A DNA stretch of 57,811 bases from IMG/VR virus record IMGVR_UViG_3300044641_001974, positions 1 through 57,811 of that record; one strand, 5' to 3'. This document shows positions 47,148-53,758 of this stretch, in pieces (position 1 is the stretch's first letter; every line of letters starts with the position of its first letter). The translations under genes were made by a program, and so were the position numbers. The notes beneath the pieces are model-generated. The model ran no database searches. It was not told the DNA's origin and saw nothing but the letters and a program-made list of their open reading frames with translations. The stretch comes from a virus.

Positions 47148-47393
47148 TCAGTGAGCCGTGGTCCGTGATCCAACCCCCTCCAACAAGTCAAAACCATCCT
47201 CCAAGTACTCAATCACATCCTCTTTACAAACCACCGGACCAACAAACAAACTCTTAATCTTTGGCACGTGGTCCATGAAAGGCGCTCCATAATACTCGTA
47301 ACTCACCCCTCGGTCATCCGTCAAAACAATCACCTGAATGCTAGGAATACTCTCATCAGGCATTTTTTCAACTTTAAAGTCCTTTTCCATCAT
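47148..47393 (-). CDS. Unknown acidic protein (81 aa)
   Basis: The start at 47393 (GAGGTTAAAA) overlaps the 78-aa gene by 20 nt. Begins MMEKDFKVEKMPDESIPSIQ, with VIVLTDDRGVSYEYYGAPFM and EYLEDGFDLLEG. Not recognised. Its 3' end stands just before the repeat-rich region. Confidence 0.55.
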   Translation of the reverse strand: MMEKDFKVEKMPDESIPSIQVIVLTDDRGVSYEYYGAPFMDHVPKIKSLFVGPVVCKEDVIEYLEDGFDLLEGVGSRTTAH

Positions 47394-47610
47394 TTTTAAC
47401 CTCGACTTCGGCTTCTGTTTCAATCCATACATGCGCACCACACGATAAAGGCTTGTCAGGGGCATAAACCACCCTGCTAGGGCCGTGGATCACGACATCA
47501 TGGGCATAGGTATTACTCTTATACGTTTTCACCGTTAAAACGGGTTCTGTGACCCCGTTCTTCCGATTGGACTTAATCACATGCTGGTTAACGTGAATAA
47601 TGGTTTTCAA
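47374..47610 (-). CDS. Conserved small phage protein (78 aa)
   Basis: Begins MKTIIHVNQHVIKSNRKNGV and has EPVLTVKTYKSNTYAHDVVI and VYAPDKPLSCGAHVWIETEA. I recall this as a small protein shared by many phages, with no known function. Beta-rich. Overlaps its neighbours on both sides. Confidence 0.6.
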   Translation of the reverse strand: MKTIIHVNQHVIKSNRKNGVTEPVLTVKTYKSNTYAHDVVIHGPSRVVYAPDKPLSCGAHVWIETEAEVEVKNDGKGL

Positions 47611-47963
47611 GAGCTTGCTCTCGGACCAAACAAATCAGGTCTGTTCTGTTTCTTATCCAAACCCTCTCTTTTTTCAATTTCCGAGAGTTTTTTAGCTATT
47701 TTCTCAGCAAACATGTCAAATAACTGCTCATTTTTGCCAATATTAGGGGTTTCTGGGCGCTCCCGCTTGGAAGGGCTTACCTTCCTGCGTAAACGCTGGG
47801 CGTGGGCAATGAGAAGCGCCTGGCGCTGCTCTAAGGTAGTCAGTTTATCCCGTAAGTCATGGCCTGCCATAAGGCGGTCTCCCCGCTCCATGGAAAAGTC
47901 GATAAGGGCCTTTATCTTTTTTTCTGCCCACTCATTGGGGGGTTTCGGGTGCTGAGTGCTCAT
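47607..47963 (-). CDS. Unknown Lys/Arg-rich helical protein (118 aa)
   Basis: Begins MSTQHPKPPNEWAEKKIKAL, is mostly helical with TTLEQRQALLIAHAQRLRRK and SEIEKREGLDKKQNRPDLF. Possibly nucleic-acid-binding by composition. Not recognised. 4-nt overlap downstream, 32-nt overlap upstream. Confidence 0.55.
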   Translation of the reverse strand: MSTQHPKPPNEWAEKKIKALIDFSMERGDRLMAGHDLRDKLTTLEQRQALLIAHAQRLRRKVSPSKRERPETPNIGKNEQLFDMFAEKIAKKLSEIEKREGLDKKQNRPDLFGPRASS

Positions 47964-48141
47964 GGCTAAATTCCTTTATGTAATGGTCAAGCTTTATTGC
48001 TTCGTACTGCAGTTCGCTATAGTCGTCTACCTGTTTAGCCAAAAGCGACAGTTTTCTGGCTTGGATTAATAACTTGCAGGTGTTGCATTGAAAGTCGTCC
48101 ATGGTTTTTAGCGATATATAGTCTTTTAACGTTGTATTCAT
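47932..48141 (-). CDS. Small protein with CxxC (69 aa)
   Basis: Begins MNTTLKDYISLKTMDDFQCN with CNTCKLLIQARKLSLLAKQ. Only one CxxC is seen, so a zinc site is not certain. The C-terminus is acidic with SHEHSAPETPQ. Not recognised. Confidence 0.55.
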   Translation of the reverse strand: MNTTLKDYISLKTMDDFQCNTCKLLIQARKLSLLAKQVDDYSELQYEAIKLDHYIKEFSHEHSAPETPQ

Positions 48142-48147
48142 CTTAGC

Positions 48148-48399
48148 CTATCCTTTGGTTTCCCTCAATCCTTGCTTTTTACAGGGAAAAGTGCATGAAT
48201 TTTCCATAAAATTACATGCAACGTTTTGTCTTTCTACCTGTGCCTTGTTTAAAGCTATGGATGACTCCAACCCCTCTTCCAAATGCTTTATGTGGTCTGC
48301 CATTTGAATAAGCACATCTGCTAATTCTTTAAGTTTTAGACTACCAACTTGAATACATGTACCTTCTTTTAGTTCTTTAGCTAATTCGTATGCGTTCAT
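48148..48399 (-). CDS. Small coiled-coil protein (83 aa)
   Basis: Begins MNAYELAKELKEGTCIQVGS and has LADVLIQMADHIKHLEEGLE, a coiled coil, then a Cys-rich tail (NVACNFMENSCTFPCKKQG). A similar MNAYELAxxL start occurs in other phage small proteins. The function is unknown. Confidence 0.57.
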   Translation of the reverse strand: MNAYELAKELKEGTCIQVGSLKLKELADVLIQMADHIKHLEEGLESSIALNKAQVERQNVACNFMENSCTFPCKKQGLRETKG

Positions 48400-48587
48400 T
48401 TAATCCCGTGCCTTTCTTCTATTGCCCTAGCAAACTTAATTTGCCAACCCCACTCAGCATTACCATGCTCTAGATAAAGCTTGTTTATCTCTTCTTCACT
48501 TAAAGGCCCTTTGCCTAGAGCTCGTTTTCTTGCAAATACATCGGCATCTTCCAAAGAACAAACCTTGTACTCGTCAGAAGGTTTCAT
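48396..48587 (-). CDS. Small unknown protein (63 aa)
   Basis: Begins MKPSDEYKVCSLEDADVFAR and ends KFARAIEERHGIK; helical, charged, with LSEEEINKLYLEHG. Not recognised. AAAGGAAAAAA precedes the ATG. The upstream 85 nt hold an inverted repeat (48623-48662). Confidence 0.57.
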   Translation of the reverse strand: MKPSDEYKVCSLEDADVFARKRALGKGPLSEEEINKLYLEHGNAEWGWQIKFARAIEERHGIK

Positions 48588-48622
48588 TTTTTTCCTTTCT
48601 AATTTCTAATTTGTTACACAAT

Positions 48623-48662
48623 ATGTAACATAAAGTGAGCCATAACCGACTTTATGTAACAT
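48623..48662 (-). promoter_or_regulatory. Leader hairpin upstream of the 63-aa gene
   Basis: A 14-bp inverted repeat with one mismatch (48623-48636 with 48649-48662) and a 12-nt loop. A further GTTAC at 48613-48617 could pair with GTAAC of the left arm, an alternative fold. There is no T-run, so it is not a plain terminator. Confidence 0.55.
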
Positions 48663-48672
48663 TTATGAGTCA

Positions 48673-48996
48673 TTACCAAGGCAACGGCTCTTCATCCACT
48701 TCGGTCATACTAACCGAAACAAGATCGTCATTTTCAAAGCGCAAAAGCACGTTGCTCCGTGATTCGTGACTAAACATCTCTGGCTCTCCAGTAAAGGGAT
48801 TGAGCTCAATTTGTACCCACATCTCCGTGATCCGTGGTGCTCGGGACGTGCCGGGTTTTACTCGGTACTCAATTGCATCAAACCAACCGGGCTCAGGGGT
48901 CGTGATCCATACGCCGTGCTCAGGGTTATACGCCTCAATCTCGTAGCCATCGGCCCAAGCTTTAATAAATTCTGCGTGCTTTCTAGGTGCTGTCAT
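48673..48996 (-). CDS. Small conserved-type phage protein (107 aa)
   Basis: The start at 48996 is 1 nt after the previous stop (GGAAC nearby). It has FIKAWADGYEIEAYNPEHGV and WFDAIEYRVKPG, a pattern common in phage proteins of the type IKAWxxGxxxQ...EYRIKP, which lack a known function. The C-terminus is acidic. Beta-rich core. Confidence 0.6.
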   Translation of the reverse strand: MTAPRKHAEFIKAWADGYEIEAYNPEHGVWITTPEPGWFDAIEYRVKPGTSRAPRITEMWVQIELNPFTGEPEMFSHESRSNVLLRFENDDLVSVSMTEVDEEPLPW

Positions 48997-48997
48997 A

Positions 48998-49243
48998 TTA
49001 GTTCCATTCATCGTCAAGTTCTTTAAATTTACCCACAAAATCACTATTCCGAAGAATCGGGCGCATGATTCCAGCGTGGGCTCTGTCTAGGTATTGCTGT
49101 ACTTCATCAAGGGTTTCCCCTCCTACCGTGGCACGGGTATGGCCCACGGGTACACCTTCGTCGTCGTAAAACACTTCCCGTAGCTCCATGTAGACTTCTT
49201 CCGTAGGCGTGGTTAAAAGCACCAAACGAAGGTTCCATGTCAT
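48998..49243 (-). CDS. Small unknown protein (81 aa)
   Basis: Begins MTWNLRLVLLTTPTEEVYME, has LREVFYDDEGVPVGHTRATV and LDEVQQYLDRAHAGIMRPIL. I recall this kind of 80-aa protein from other phages; no function known. Overlaps the 83-aa gene by 4 nt. Confidence 0.57.
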   Translation of the reverse strand: MTWNLRLVLLTTPTEEVYMELREVFYDDEGVPVGHTRATVGGETLDEVQQYLDRAHAGIMRPILRNSDFVGKFKELDDEWN

Positions 49244-49491
49244 ACGCTATCCTTTCCCTGCTTACGCAAAGCCCGCACCAAACGCTTGGCTTCTTTGACG
49301 GACGAAAATTCCAGGGGGATGTCCACCTTAGCGTATTTGGAGATCAACATCACACAATGCCCAAAGGCAAGAGCCGTGACCAGTATTTCGTCTTTACTGA
49401 GCTTGTTTTTAAGCTTAATAAGGTCCTCGGTAGTAATCTCTTTTTGATTGATTGATTTGCGGTCAATCGTTGCTTTCATTTTTGCTGCCAT
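49240..49491 (-). CDS. Small helical protein (83 aa)
   Basis: Begins MAAKMKATIDRKSINQKEIT; helical, with VTALAFGHCVMLISKYAKV as a hydrophobic helix that may be buried rather than membrane. Ends ALRKQGKDSV. Not recognised. Overlaps the upstream micro-gene by 16 nt. Confidence 0.55.
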   Translation of the reverse strand: MAAKMKATIDRKSINQKEITTEDLIKLKNKLSKDEILVTALAFGHCVMLISKYAKVDIPLEFSSVKEAKRLVRALRKQGKDSV

Positions 49492-49601
49492 GGGTCATCT
49501 CCAAACGTGTCTTTTAAAAATTTGCTGGTGGTCCAAAACAAAATAACCACAATGCCACTCACAATAACAAATGCACCAAGATACCAAACAAAAGTTTCCA
49601 T
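49476..49601 (-). CDS. Micro-protein with one membrane span (41 aa)
   Basis: ATG at 49599-49601, 1 nt after the TAA of the previous gene, AAGGGAAATAAT upstream. Residues ~4-24 (FVWYLGAFVIVSGIVVILFW) form a clear membrane span, followed by a charged tail. It could be a membrane-acting early protein. Not recognised. Confidence 0.6.
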   Translation of the reverse strand: METFVWYLGAFVIVSGIVVILFWTTSKFLKDTFGDDPWQQK

Positions 49602-49602
49602 A

Positions 49603-49782
49603 TTATTTCCCTTCAAATAATTTTTTAACCACACGATCCGCTTCTGCGTTAGCAGACTCTATTGCTTTGTGCTTACTCCAACTAAGCCACAAGTTCAACG
49701 CAATTATTGCCACGTACAGGCCCCACCATTCGGCAGAGGCACTACCTTCCCACAACAAATAGGCTACGAGTAACTCAATCAT
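49603..49782 (-). CDS. Small membrane protein (59 aa)
   Basis: ATG at 49780-49782 overlaps the stop of the secreted-protein gene; GGAGG is 7 nt before it. It has a hydrophobic N-terminus (MIELLVAYLLWEG) and a second hydrophobic stretch (GLYVAIIALNLWLSW), then a charged tail. Probably in the inner membrane. Not recognised. Confidence 0.6.
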   Translation of the reverse strand: MIELLVAYLLWEGSASAEWWGLYVAIIALNLWLSWSKHKAIESANAEADRVVKKLFEGK

Positions 49783-50078
49783 TGACGACCTCCAAAAAAG
49801 TAGGACTGTGATAAAAAAGGTGTGACAGGGGCTAACAGGGCAGAAGGCCCAGCCATGGGACCCACTAACACATAGGGGCTTTCAGGCACAAAGCTAGGGG
49901 CAGAGCCGGGAGCCGTGGTCGGAAAGCGTGGTTGTAGCACGTTGGCTACACCATACCCGGCAGCCGGTGCGTTATTGCCCCCGGGCATCACCGCAATCTG
50001 TGGGATTTGCTGGGCATATATACCATTGGTATATACCAAGGTATATACAATGTATATACAAGGCAAGAGCTTTCTCAT
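49779..50078 (-). CDS. Secreted or periplasmic protein (99 aa)
   Basis: An N-terminal signal-like segment (MRKLLPCIYIVYTLVYTNGI, then YAQ) with a likely cut after Ala22; the mature part is rich in Pro, Gly and Ala, with no Cys. The signal region is coded by repeated GTATATAC at the DNA level. A periplasmic protein in a small-gene block could serve superinfection exclusion. The function is unknown. Confidence 0.6.
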   Translation of the reverse strand: MRKLLPCIYIVYTLVYTNGIYAQQIPQIAVMPGGNNAPAAGYGVANVLQPRFPTTAPGSAPSFVPESPYVLVGPMAGPSALLAPVTPFLSQSYFFGGRQ

Positions 50079-50350
50079 TCGTCATCTCCCCTAAACATTT
50101 CTTGCTTGGCAATCTCAAGTGCACCAATCGTACCCATCACGCTGTTGATGTAATGAAAGTCTTTGTAAAAGTATGCCGAGCCGGGTTGGCCGTTAACCTT
50201 TTCGGGGTGCTCTTCGTAAAGCACCACAAAGCAACAAAGGTTAGCAAGATTGTCGGTTTCGGGGCTACGTACCCAATTAAGCGCCTGTTCAAGCACCTCA
50301 CAAACCTTTTCTCGGTTGTCGGGCATAAAAGCAAAAGGAACGATCTTCAT
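50075..50350 (-). CDS. Small unknown protein (91 aa)
   Basis: Begins MKIVPFAFMPDNREKVCEVL and has NLANLCCFVVLYEEHPEKV and YFYKDFHYINSVMGTIGALE. A mixed alpha/beta protein; not recognised. 4-nt overlaps on both sides. Confidence 0.57.
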   Translation of the reverse strand: MKIVPFAFMPDNREKVCEVLEQALNWVRSPETDNLANLCCFVVLYEEHPEKVNGQPGSAYFYKDFHYINSVMGTIGALEIAKQEMFRGDDE

Positions 50351-50559
50351 TTGCCACTCGCAAGTAAAACAACTAACAGCACAAACAAACTAATAATAAG
50401 AGCAATCTTATTAGCCCAATACCTGCGGTTAATAACCCGTGGGTCACCAATTAGGTAGGACTGAAGCTCTAACATATCGCTGTCGTACTCTACATACTTT
50501 GGAGGCTCGTAGTGCTCGCCAATTTTTACTTTGCCGGTGTTGTATGGTGTGGTTTTCAT
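50347..50559 (-). CDS. Small single-span membrane protein (70 aa)
   Basis: The start at 50559 overlaps the previous stop (ATGA). Begins MKTTPYNTGKVKIGEHYEPP; the last ~20 residues (IALIISLFVLLVVLLASGK) are a C-terminal membrane anchor. Not recognised. Confidence 0.6.
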   Translation of the reverse strand: MKTTPYNTGKVKIGEHYEPPKYVEYDSDMLELQSYLIGDPRVINRRYWANKIALIISLFVLLVVLLASGK

Positions 50560-50816
50560 AGGACGTTCTCGAAGGCGGATTGTTGGATGTACTCTAAGAG
50601 ACTTGGGGCTTGGTTGACCATTTCCCAAATACTAGTACTTAGTTTGCCATCAGGCGCAGCAATCCGAACATCGTGGATGTCTACTTCGCCTAAATAACCA
50701 ATGTCGCTTTCAGGGCCTACAACTTCGCCATACACCTCTAGCTCGGTATCACCAACAGTAACGGTGGTGACATAGTACCTAGCGCTTTCTTGATCCCATG
50801 CGTTTTTGCTAAACAT
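50556..50816 (-). CDS. Small unknown protein (86 aa)
   Basis: Begins MFSKNAWDQESARYYVTTVT, has LEVYGEVVGPESDIGYLGEV and ends SLLEYIQQSAFENVL. Beta-rich first half, helical end. Not recognised. AGAAAGGAAGAAAT precedes the ATG. Confidence 0.57.
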   Translation of the reverse strand: MFSKNAWDQESARYYVTTVTVGDTELEVYGEVVGPESDIGYLGEVDIHDVRIAAPDGKLSTSIWEMVNQAPSLLEYIQQSAFENVL

Positions 50817-50847
50817 ATTTCTTCCTTTCTAATTTCTATTCGATACA

Positions 50848-51087
50848 TTACTCTTTGGTGGAATGTAAGTCAAGTAACTTTTGCCACCGCTTGGGTCCGA
50901 GTAATGCAATGGCATCAAAGCATATCGGAATTAAGGTACTCATCTTTTGAATTTCTTCATGCTGGATAAAGCCTTTGGAGATGTTGTCCAGAATTATCAT
51001 GGCCTCGAGCCGTGATTGGTCAACCATGTCTAACCAAGCTTCTGCATCTTCGTTGCTTAACTTTTCTTGCTGTTCTTCTGCCATCAC
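50848..51087 (-). CDS. Small helical acidic protein (79 aa)
   Basis: Begins MMAEEQQEKLSNEDAEAWLD and is helical throughout, with DNISKGFIQHEEIQKMST. Not recognised. It overlaps the RHH gene by 4 nt, so the two could act together, as antitoxin-like or regulator pairs do; there is no toxin feature to support that. Confidence 0.55.
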   Translation of the reverse strand: MMAEEQQEKLSNEDAEAWLDMVDQSRLEAMIILDNISKGFIQHEEIQKMSTLIPICFDAIALLGPKRWQKLLDLHSTKE

Positions 51088-51269
51088 ATCACCTGTTCAT
51101 ATGCTGTATCAATTAACCAAGTCATCTCCCCACCAATGGTGCGGTTGTCCACTCGGGCCATATCACATAGCTTGGTATAAGCGTCCTTACGGATAGCCAC
51201 AGCAACCCATGCGTTCTTTCGCTTAGACGGCGAAATTTGCTTCTTTACTTCTTTCTTACTTTCTTCCAT
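51084..51269 (-). CDS. Ribbon-helix-helix-like protein (61 aa)
   Basis: A basic N-terminus is followed by AWVAVAIRKDAYTKLCDMAR (strand and first helix) and TIGGEMTWLIDTAYEQ (second helix). This is the order of CopG/Arc-type RHH repressors, which bind palindromic operators as dimers. It is the first gene behind the promoter at 51293 and could control the palindromic promoters further on. That is inferred. Confidence 0.6.
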   Translation of the reverse strand: MEESKKEVKKQISPSKRKNAWVAVAIRKDAYTKLCDMARVDNRTIGGEMTWLIDTAYEQVM

Positions 51270-51292
51270 ACTACCTCCCTGTATCGAATTAT

Positions 51293-51298
51293 ATTATA
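51293..51298 (-). promoter_or_regulatory. TATAAT promoter of the small-gene block
   Basis: TATAAT at 51293-51298 preceded by TTGTG, 24 nt before the RHH start. There is no strong -35 at 17 nt (TTATAG). No hairpin follows, but the sequence around the box matches those at 39.5-42.9 kb (TGTATAATA). Confidence 0.55.
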
Positions 51299-51315
51299 CA
51301 CAAGGCTAGTTACAC

Positions 51316-51753
51316 CTATAAGGACTTACCCTTACGCCATTTATGGTTCAAATAATCTTCCCGCAAGAACCCAAAGATGTGGCAGTCGTCACCATCCACA
51401 AACGCTTTACGCATAACGCCTTCGTGGGTAAAACCAAACTTAGGGGCAATGCGTAACGCAAGCGGGTTTGAGCCACGGGTAGGGCCCGTGAGCCGTGATA
51501 AGCCCAACGTGATGAACGCATAGTCAAACGCCGCAGCAACAAAATCAGGCGCAAAGCCATGCCCACCAGGGCGCCCAGCGTAGTGGATACAAGCGCTGTA
51601 TTCGTTAAGGTCAGAGAAAACAAACACCGCACAGAAGTTATTGTCCTTGTCCACTCGAGAAAAGGTCAGGCAAGGACCACAGGGTCCTTCTAACCCCATG
51701 CGACTGCGAGCCCACGTAAGAGCTTCGTCTTTCCTGTCGTTGCCAATAATCAC
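51316..51753 (-). CDS. GNAT-family acetyltransferase (145 aa)
   Basis: GNAT order: strand-rich start (FCAVFVFSDLNEYSACIHYA), the acetyl-CoA loop region GRPGGHGFAPDFVAAAFDYA, and SNPLALRIAPKFGFTHEGVM with the usual C-terminal FGF. It is a second GNAT, unlike the plus-strand one at 27147. It overlaps the DNA polymerase by 4 nt. The substrate is unknown; a nucleotide or a host protein is possible. Confidence 0.72.
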   Translation of the reverse strand: MIIGNDRKDEALTWARSRMGLEGPCGPCLTFSRVDKDNNFCAVFVFSDLNEYSACIHYAGRPGGHGFAPDFVAAAFDYAFITLGLSRLTGPTRGSNPLALRIAPKFGFTHEGVMRKAFVDGDDCHIFGFLREDYLNHKWRKGKSL

Positions 51754-53615
51754 TTGGCTTCACCCCACGATGGGCCAATCTCCACATCCACTTTGCTGGG
51801 TACTTCAAGGCGCACAGCGTCGATCATAATTTGAGCAGCCTCTTCGGCTTGTTTCTTATCTGAAACACTTAATGCAATCTCGTCGTGGACTTGTAGCAAT
51901 AGGTGCTTGCCAGCCTTGGAGAGGGCTATCATGGCAGCTTTGGTCTGATCGGCAGCAGAGCCTTGTATCAACCTGTTTAGACCTTTATAGGTATAGGCAC
52001 GCTTAATCCGTTGGCCGTATTCAATGACTGCCTGCTCTCTAGGCAAAGCCTTGTTGACACCCCACTCTTGGGGTTCCCAGAGGTTAAAACGACACTTCCT
52101 GCCTAGTAGGGTTCGGATGGTGCCGTTGGCGGCAGGATGGTCAATTCGCTTCATTACAGCGTTGACTGTTCCCCGTAGGAAAGGCACGTTTAGGTGAAAC
52201 TTCTTGATAAGGTCATCTGCCTCTTCAATCTCTAGTCCAAGACTGTTTGCCATCTTTGCCTTACCCATGCCATACATCAGTCCCAAACCAATCGTCTTGG
52301 CGGACTTACGATCAATCCCAGCCATATCAGCAACCATTTGGTGGAAGTCTACCTTGGCATCATACCGATAGCCGTCAGCGGCTTTCTCTGCCCCTGGTAG
52401 GTCTAACAGGCACCCGTAGTGGGTCATGATCCGTGGTTCTTGTTGCGAGAAATCATTTGCTGCCCACAAGTGCCCTTCTTCAGGTAAGAAAAGGCTCCGA
52501 ACGAGGGGTCCAATCACTTCATGTCTGGCGGGGACTTGTTGAAGGTTGGGATTAGCCATGGATAACCGTCCGGTAACGGTTCCCCCATCGTCGGAGCGCA
52601 ACTGGTTGACGTGCGGATGGATACGCCCGTCGATTGCTGAGTACTGCAAATAAGGTTCTAAGAAGGTTCCGTGGGTCTTGTTGACTTCACGGGCTTCCAC
52701 AATCATTTTGGCAACAGGATGGTCTACGTTGTCCAAGAAGTTCTTGGTAAAGCTTGGGGCGCCCTTCTCTGTTTTGAAGTAAGGGATGGATAGCACATCA
52801 AATGCCTTGGCAATTGAATCGGCTGCCCACACTTCGACATCCTTGCCAACAATCCGCTTGAGCTCTTTGTTAATTTCTTTCTCACGCTTTTTGAATTGGT
52901 CCATGAGCTGTTCGCACTTAACTCTATCAAACCGAATACCTCTAAAGGTTAAATCAATCAGTACAGGTAATAGGTCTGTTTCAAGGGTAAAGACGGACTC
53001 GAGCTCTTCTTTGCGGATAAGAGGCTTGAAGTGTTGCCAAAGCTTCAGGGTCAGGCTTGCGTCTTGCTCGGCATACGCTCCCACATACATGGCAGGTAGC
53101 TTCCAGAGTTCTTTCTTGGGATGGACGTTAAAGTCAGCGGCGGCTTGACGCAAACCTACTTCGGACTTGGTCTCCTGCAGGTAGTCAAAGCCAAGAGCGT
53201 TCAAAGAATACGAGAAACGATTCTCATCCAAGATAGGGGCGGCGAGCATTGTGTCAATGATGCGCCCGTTGATTGTGTAGCCTGTGGCTTTTAGCCAGCC
53301 CATATCGTAGGCGGCGTTGTGCATTACCTTGTCAGCGTTGCTTGCTAAGACTTCTTTCATCCAACGCTCGACCATCTTCTTATCTAGATTGCCACCCCCA
53401 GCATGTGCCACAGGGTAGTAACCACTCCAGCCATCTACTGCTACGGCATAGCCAACAATGTAGCCATCCTTACGAGGCCAGCCTGGACCATAGGACTCCA
53501 TATTGGGATCGCAAGTCTCGAGGTCAATTGCAATCTCCGTGGCAGCGGATAAGTCTGGAAAGGTGTCTGGAGGGCACCACTCTACCTGCACAGGAAATAG
53601 GGTCATGTTACTCAT
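51750..53615 (-). CDS. polA: Family A DNA polymerase with 3'-5' exonuclease (621 aa)
   Basis: Exonuclease: DLE (31-33), VMHNAAYDMGW and YAEQDASLT supply the metal-binding acids. Polymerase: motif A DFSQQEPR (Asp388), the O helix with Arg436, Lys440 and Leu444 (the position of E. coli Phe762), and motif C QVHDEI (His577-Asp578). There is no 5' nuclease domain. It replicates the phage genome together with the primase, helicase and SSB-like proteins encoded beside it. Overlaps its neighbours by 4 nt. Confidence 0.92.
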   Translation of the reverse strand: MSNMTLFPVQVEWCPPDTFPDLSAATEIAIDLETCDPNMESYGPGWPRKDGYIVGYAVAVDGWSGYYPVAHAGGGNLDKKMVERWMKEVLASNADKVMHNAAYDMGWLKATGYTINGRIIDTMLAAPILDENRFSYSLNALGFDYLQETKSEVGLRQAAADFNVHPKKELWKLPAMYVGAYAEQDASLTLKLWQHFKPLIRKEELESVFTLETDLLPVLIDLTFRGIRFDRVKCEQLMDQFKKREKEINKELKRIVGKDVEVWAADSIAKAFDVLSIPYFKTEKGAPSFTKNFLDNVDHPVAKMIVEAREVNKTHGTFLEPYLQYSAIDGRIHPHVNQLRSDDGGTVTGRLSMANPNLQQVPARHEVIGPLVRSLFLPEEGHLWAANDFSQQEPRIMTHYGCLLDLPGAEKAADGYRYDAKVDFHQMVADMAGIDRKSAKTIGLGLMYGMGKAKMANSLGLEIEEADDLIKKFHLNVPFLRGTVNAVMKRIDHPAANGTIRTLLGRKCRFNLWEPQEWGVNKALPREQAVIEYGQRIKRAYTYKGLNRLIQGSAADQTKAAMIALSKAGKHLLLQVHDEIALSVSDKKQAEEAAQIMIDAVRLEVPSKVDVEIGPSWGEAK

Positions 53616-53758
53616 TTTTGTCCTCTTAATTTATCGAGTTTTTTAAGGAGGTCTTCGACCACTTTGTTATTGATAGCTTGGTCTCTGATCTCTTGTTCCA
53701 ACTTCCAAAGCACTTTTACTTCTTTTAACAAGTCAACAATCTTCTCTTCAAAGTTCAT
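53612..53758 (-). CDS. Small coiled-coil protein (48 aa)
   Basis: ATG at 53756-53758 overlaps the helicase stop, and its TGA overlaps the polymerase ATG. It is one acidic/basic helix (KIVDLLKEVKVLWKLEQEIR). GAGG lies 9 nt before the ATG. It may link helicase and polymerase; nothing shows this directly. Confidence 0.6.
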   Translation of the reverse strand: MNFEEKIVDLLKEVKVLWKLEQEIRDQAINNKVVEDLLKKLDKLRGQK

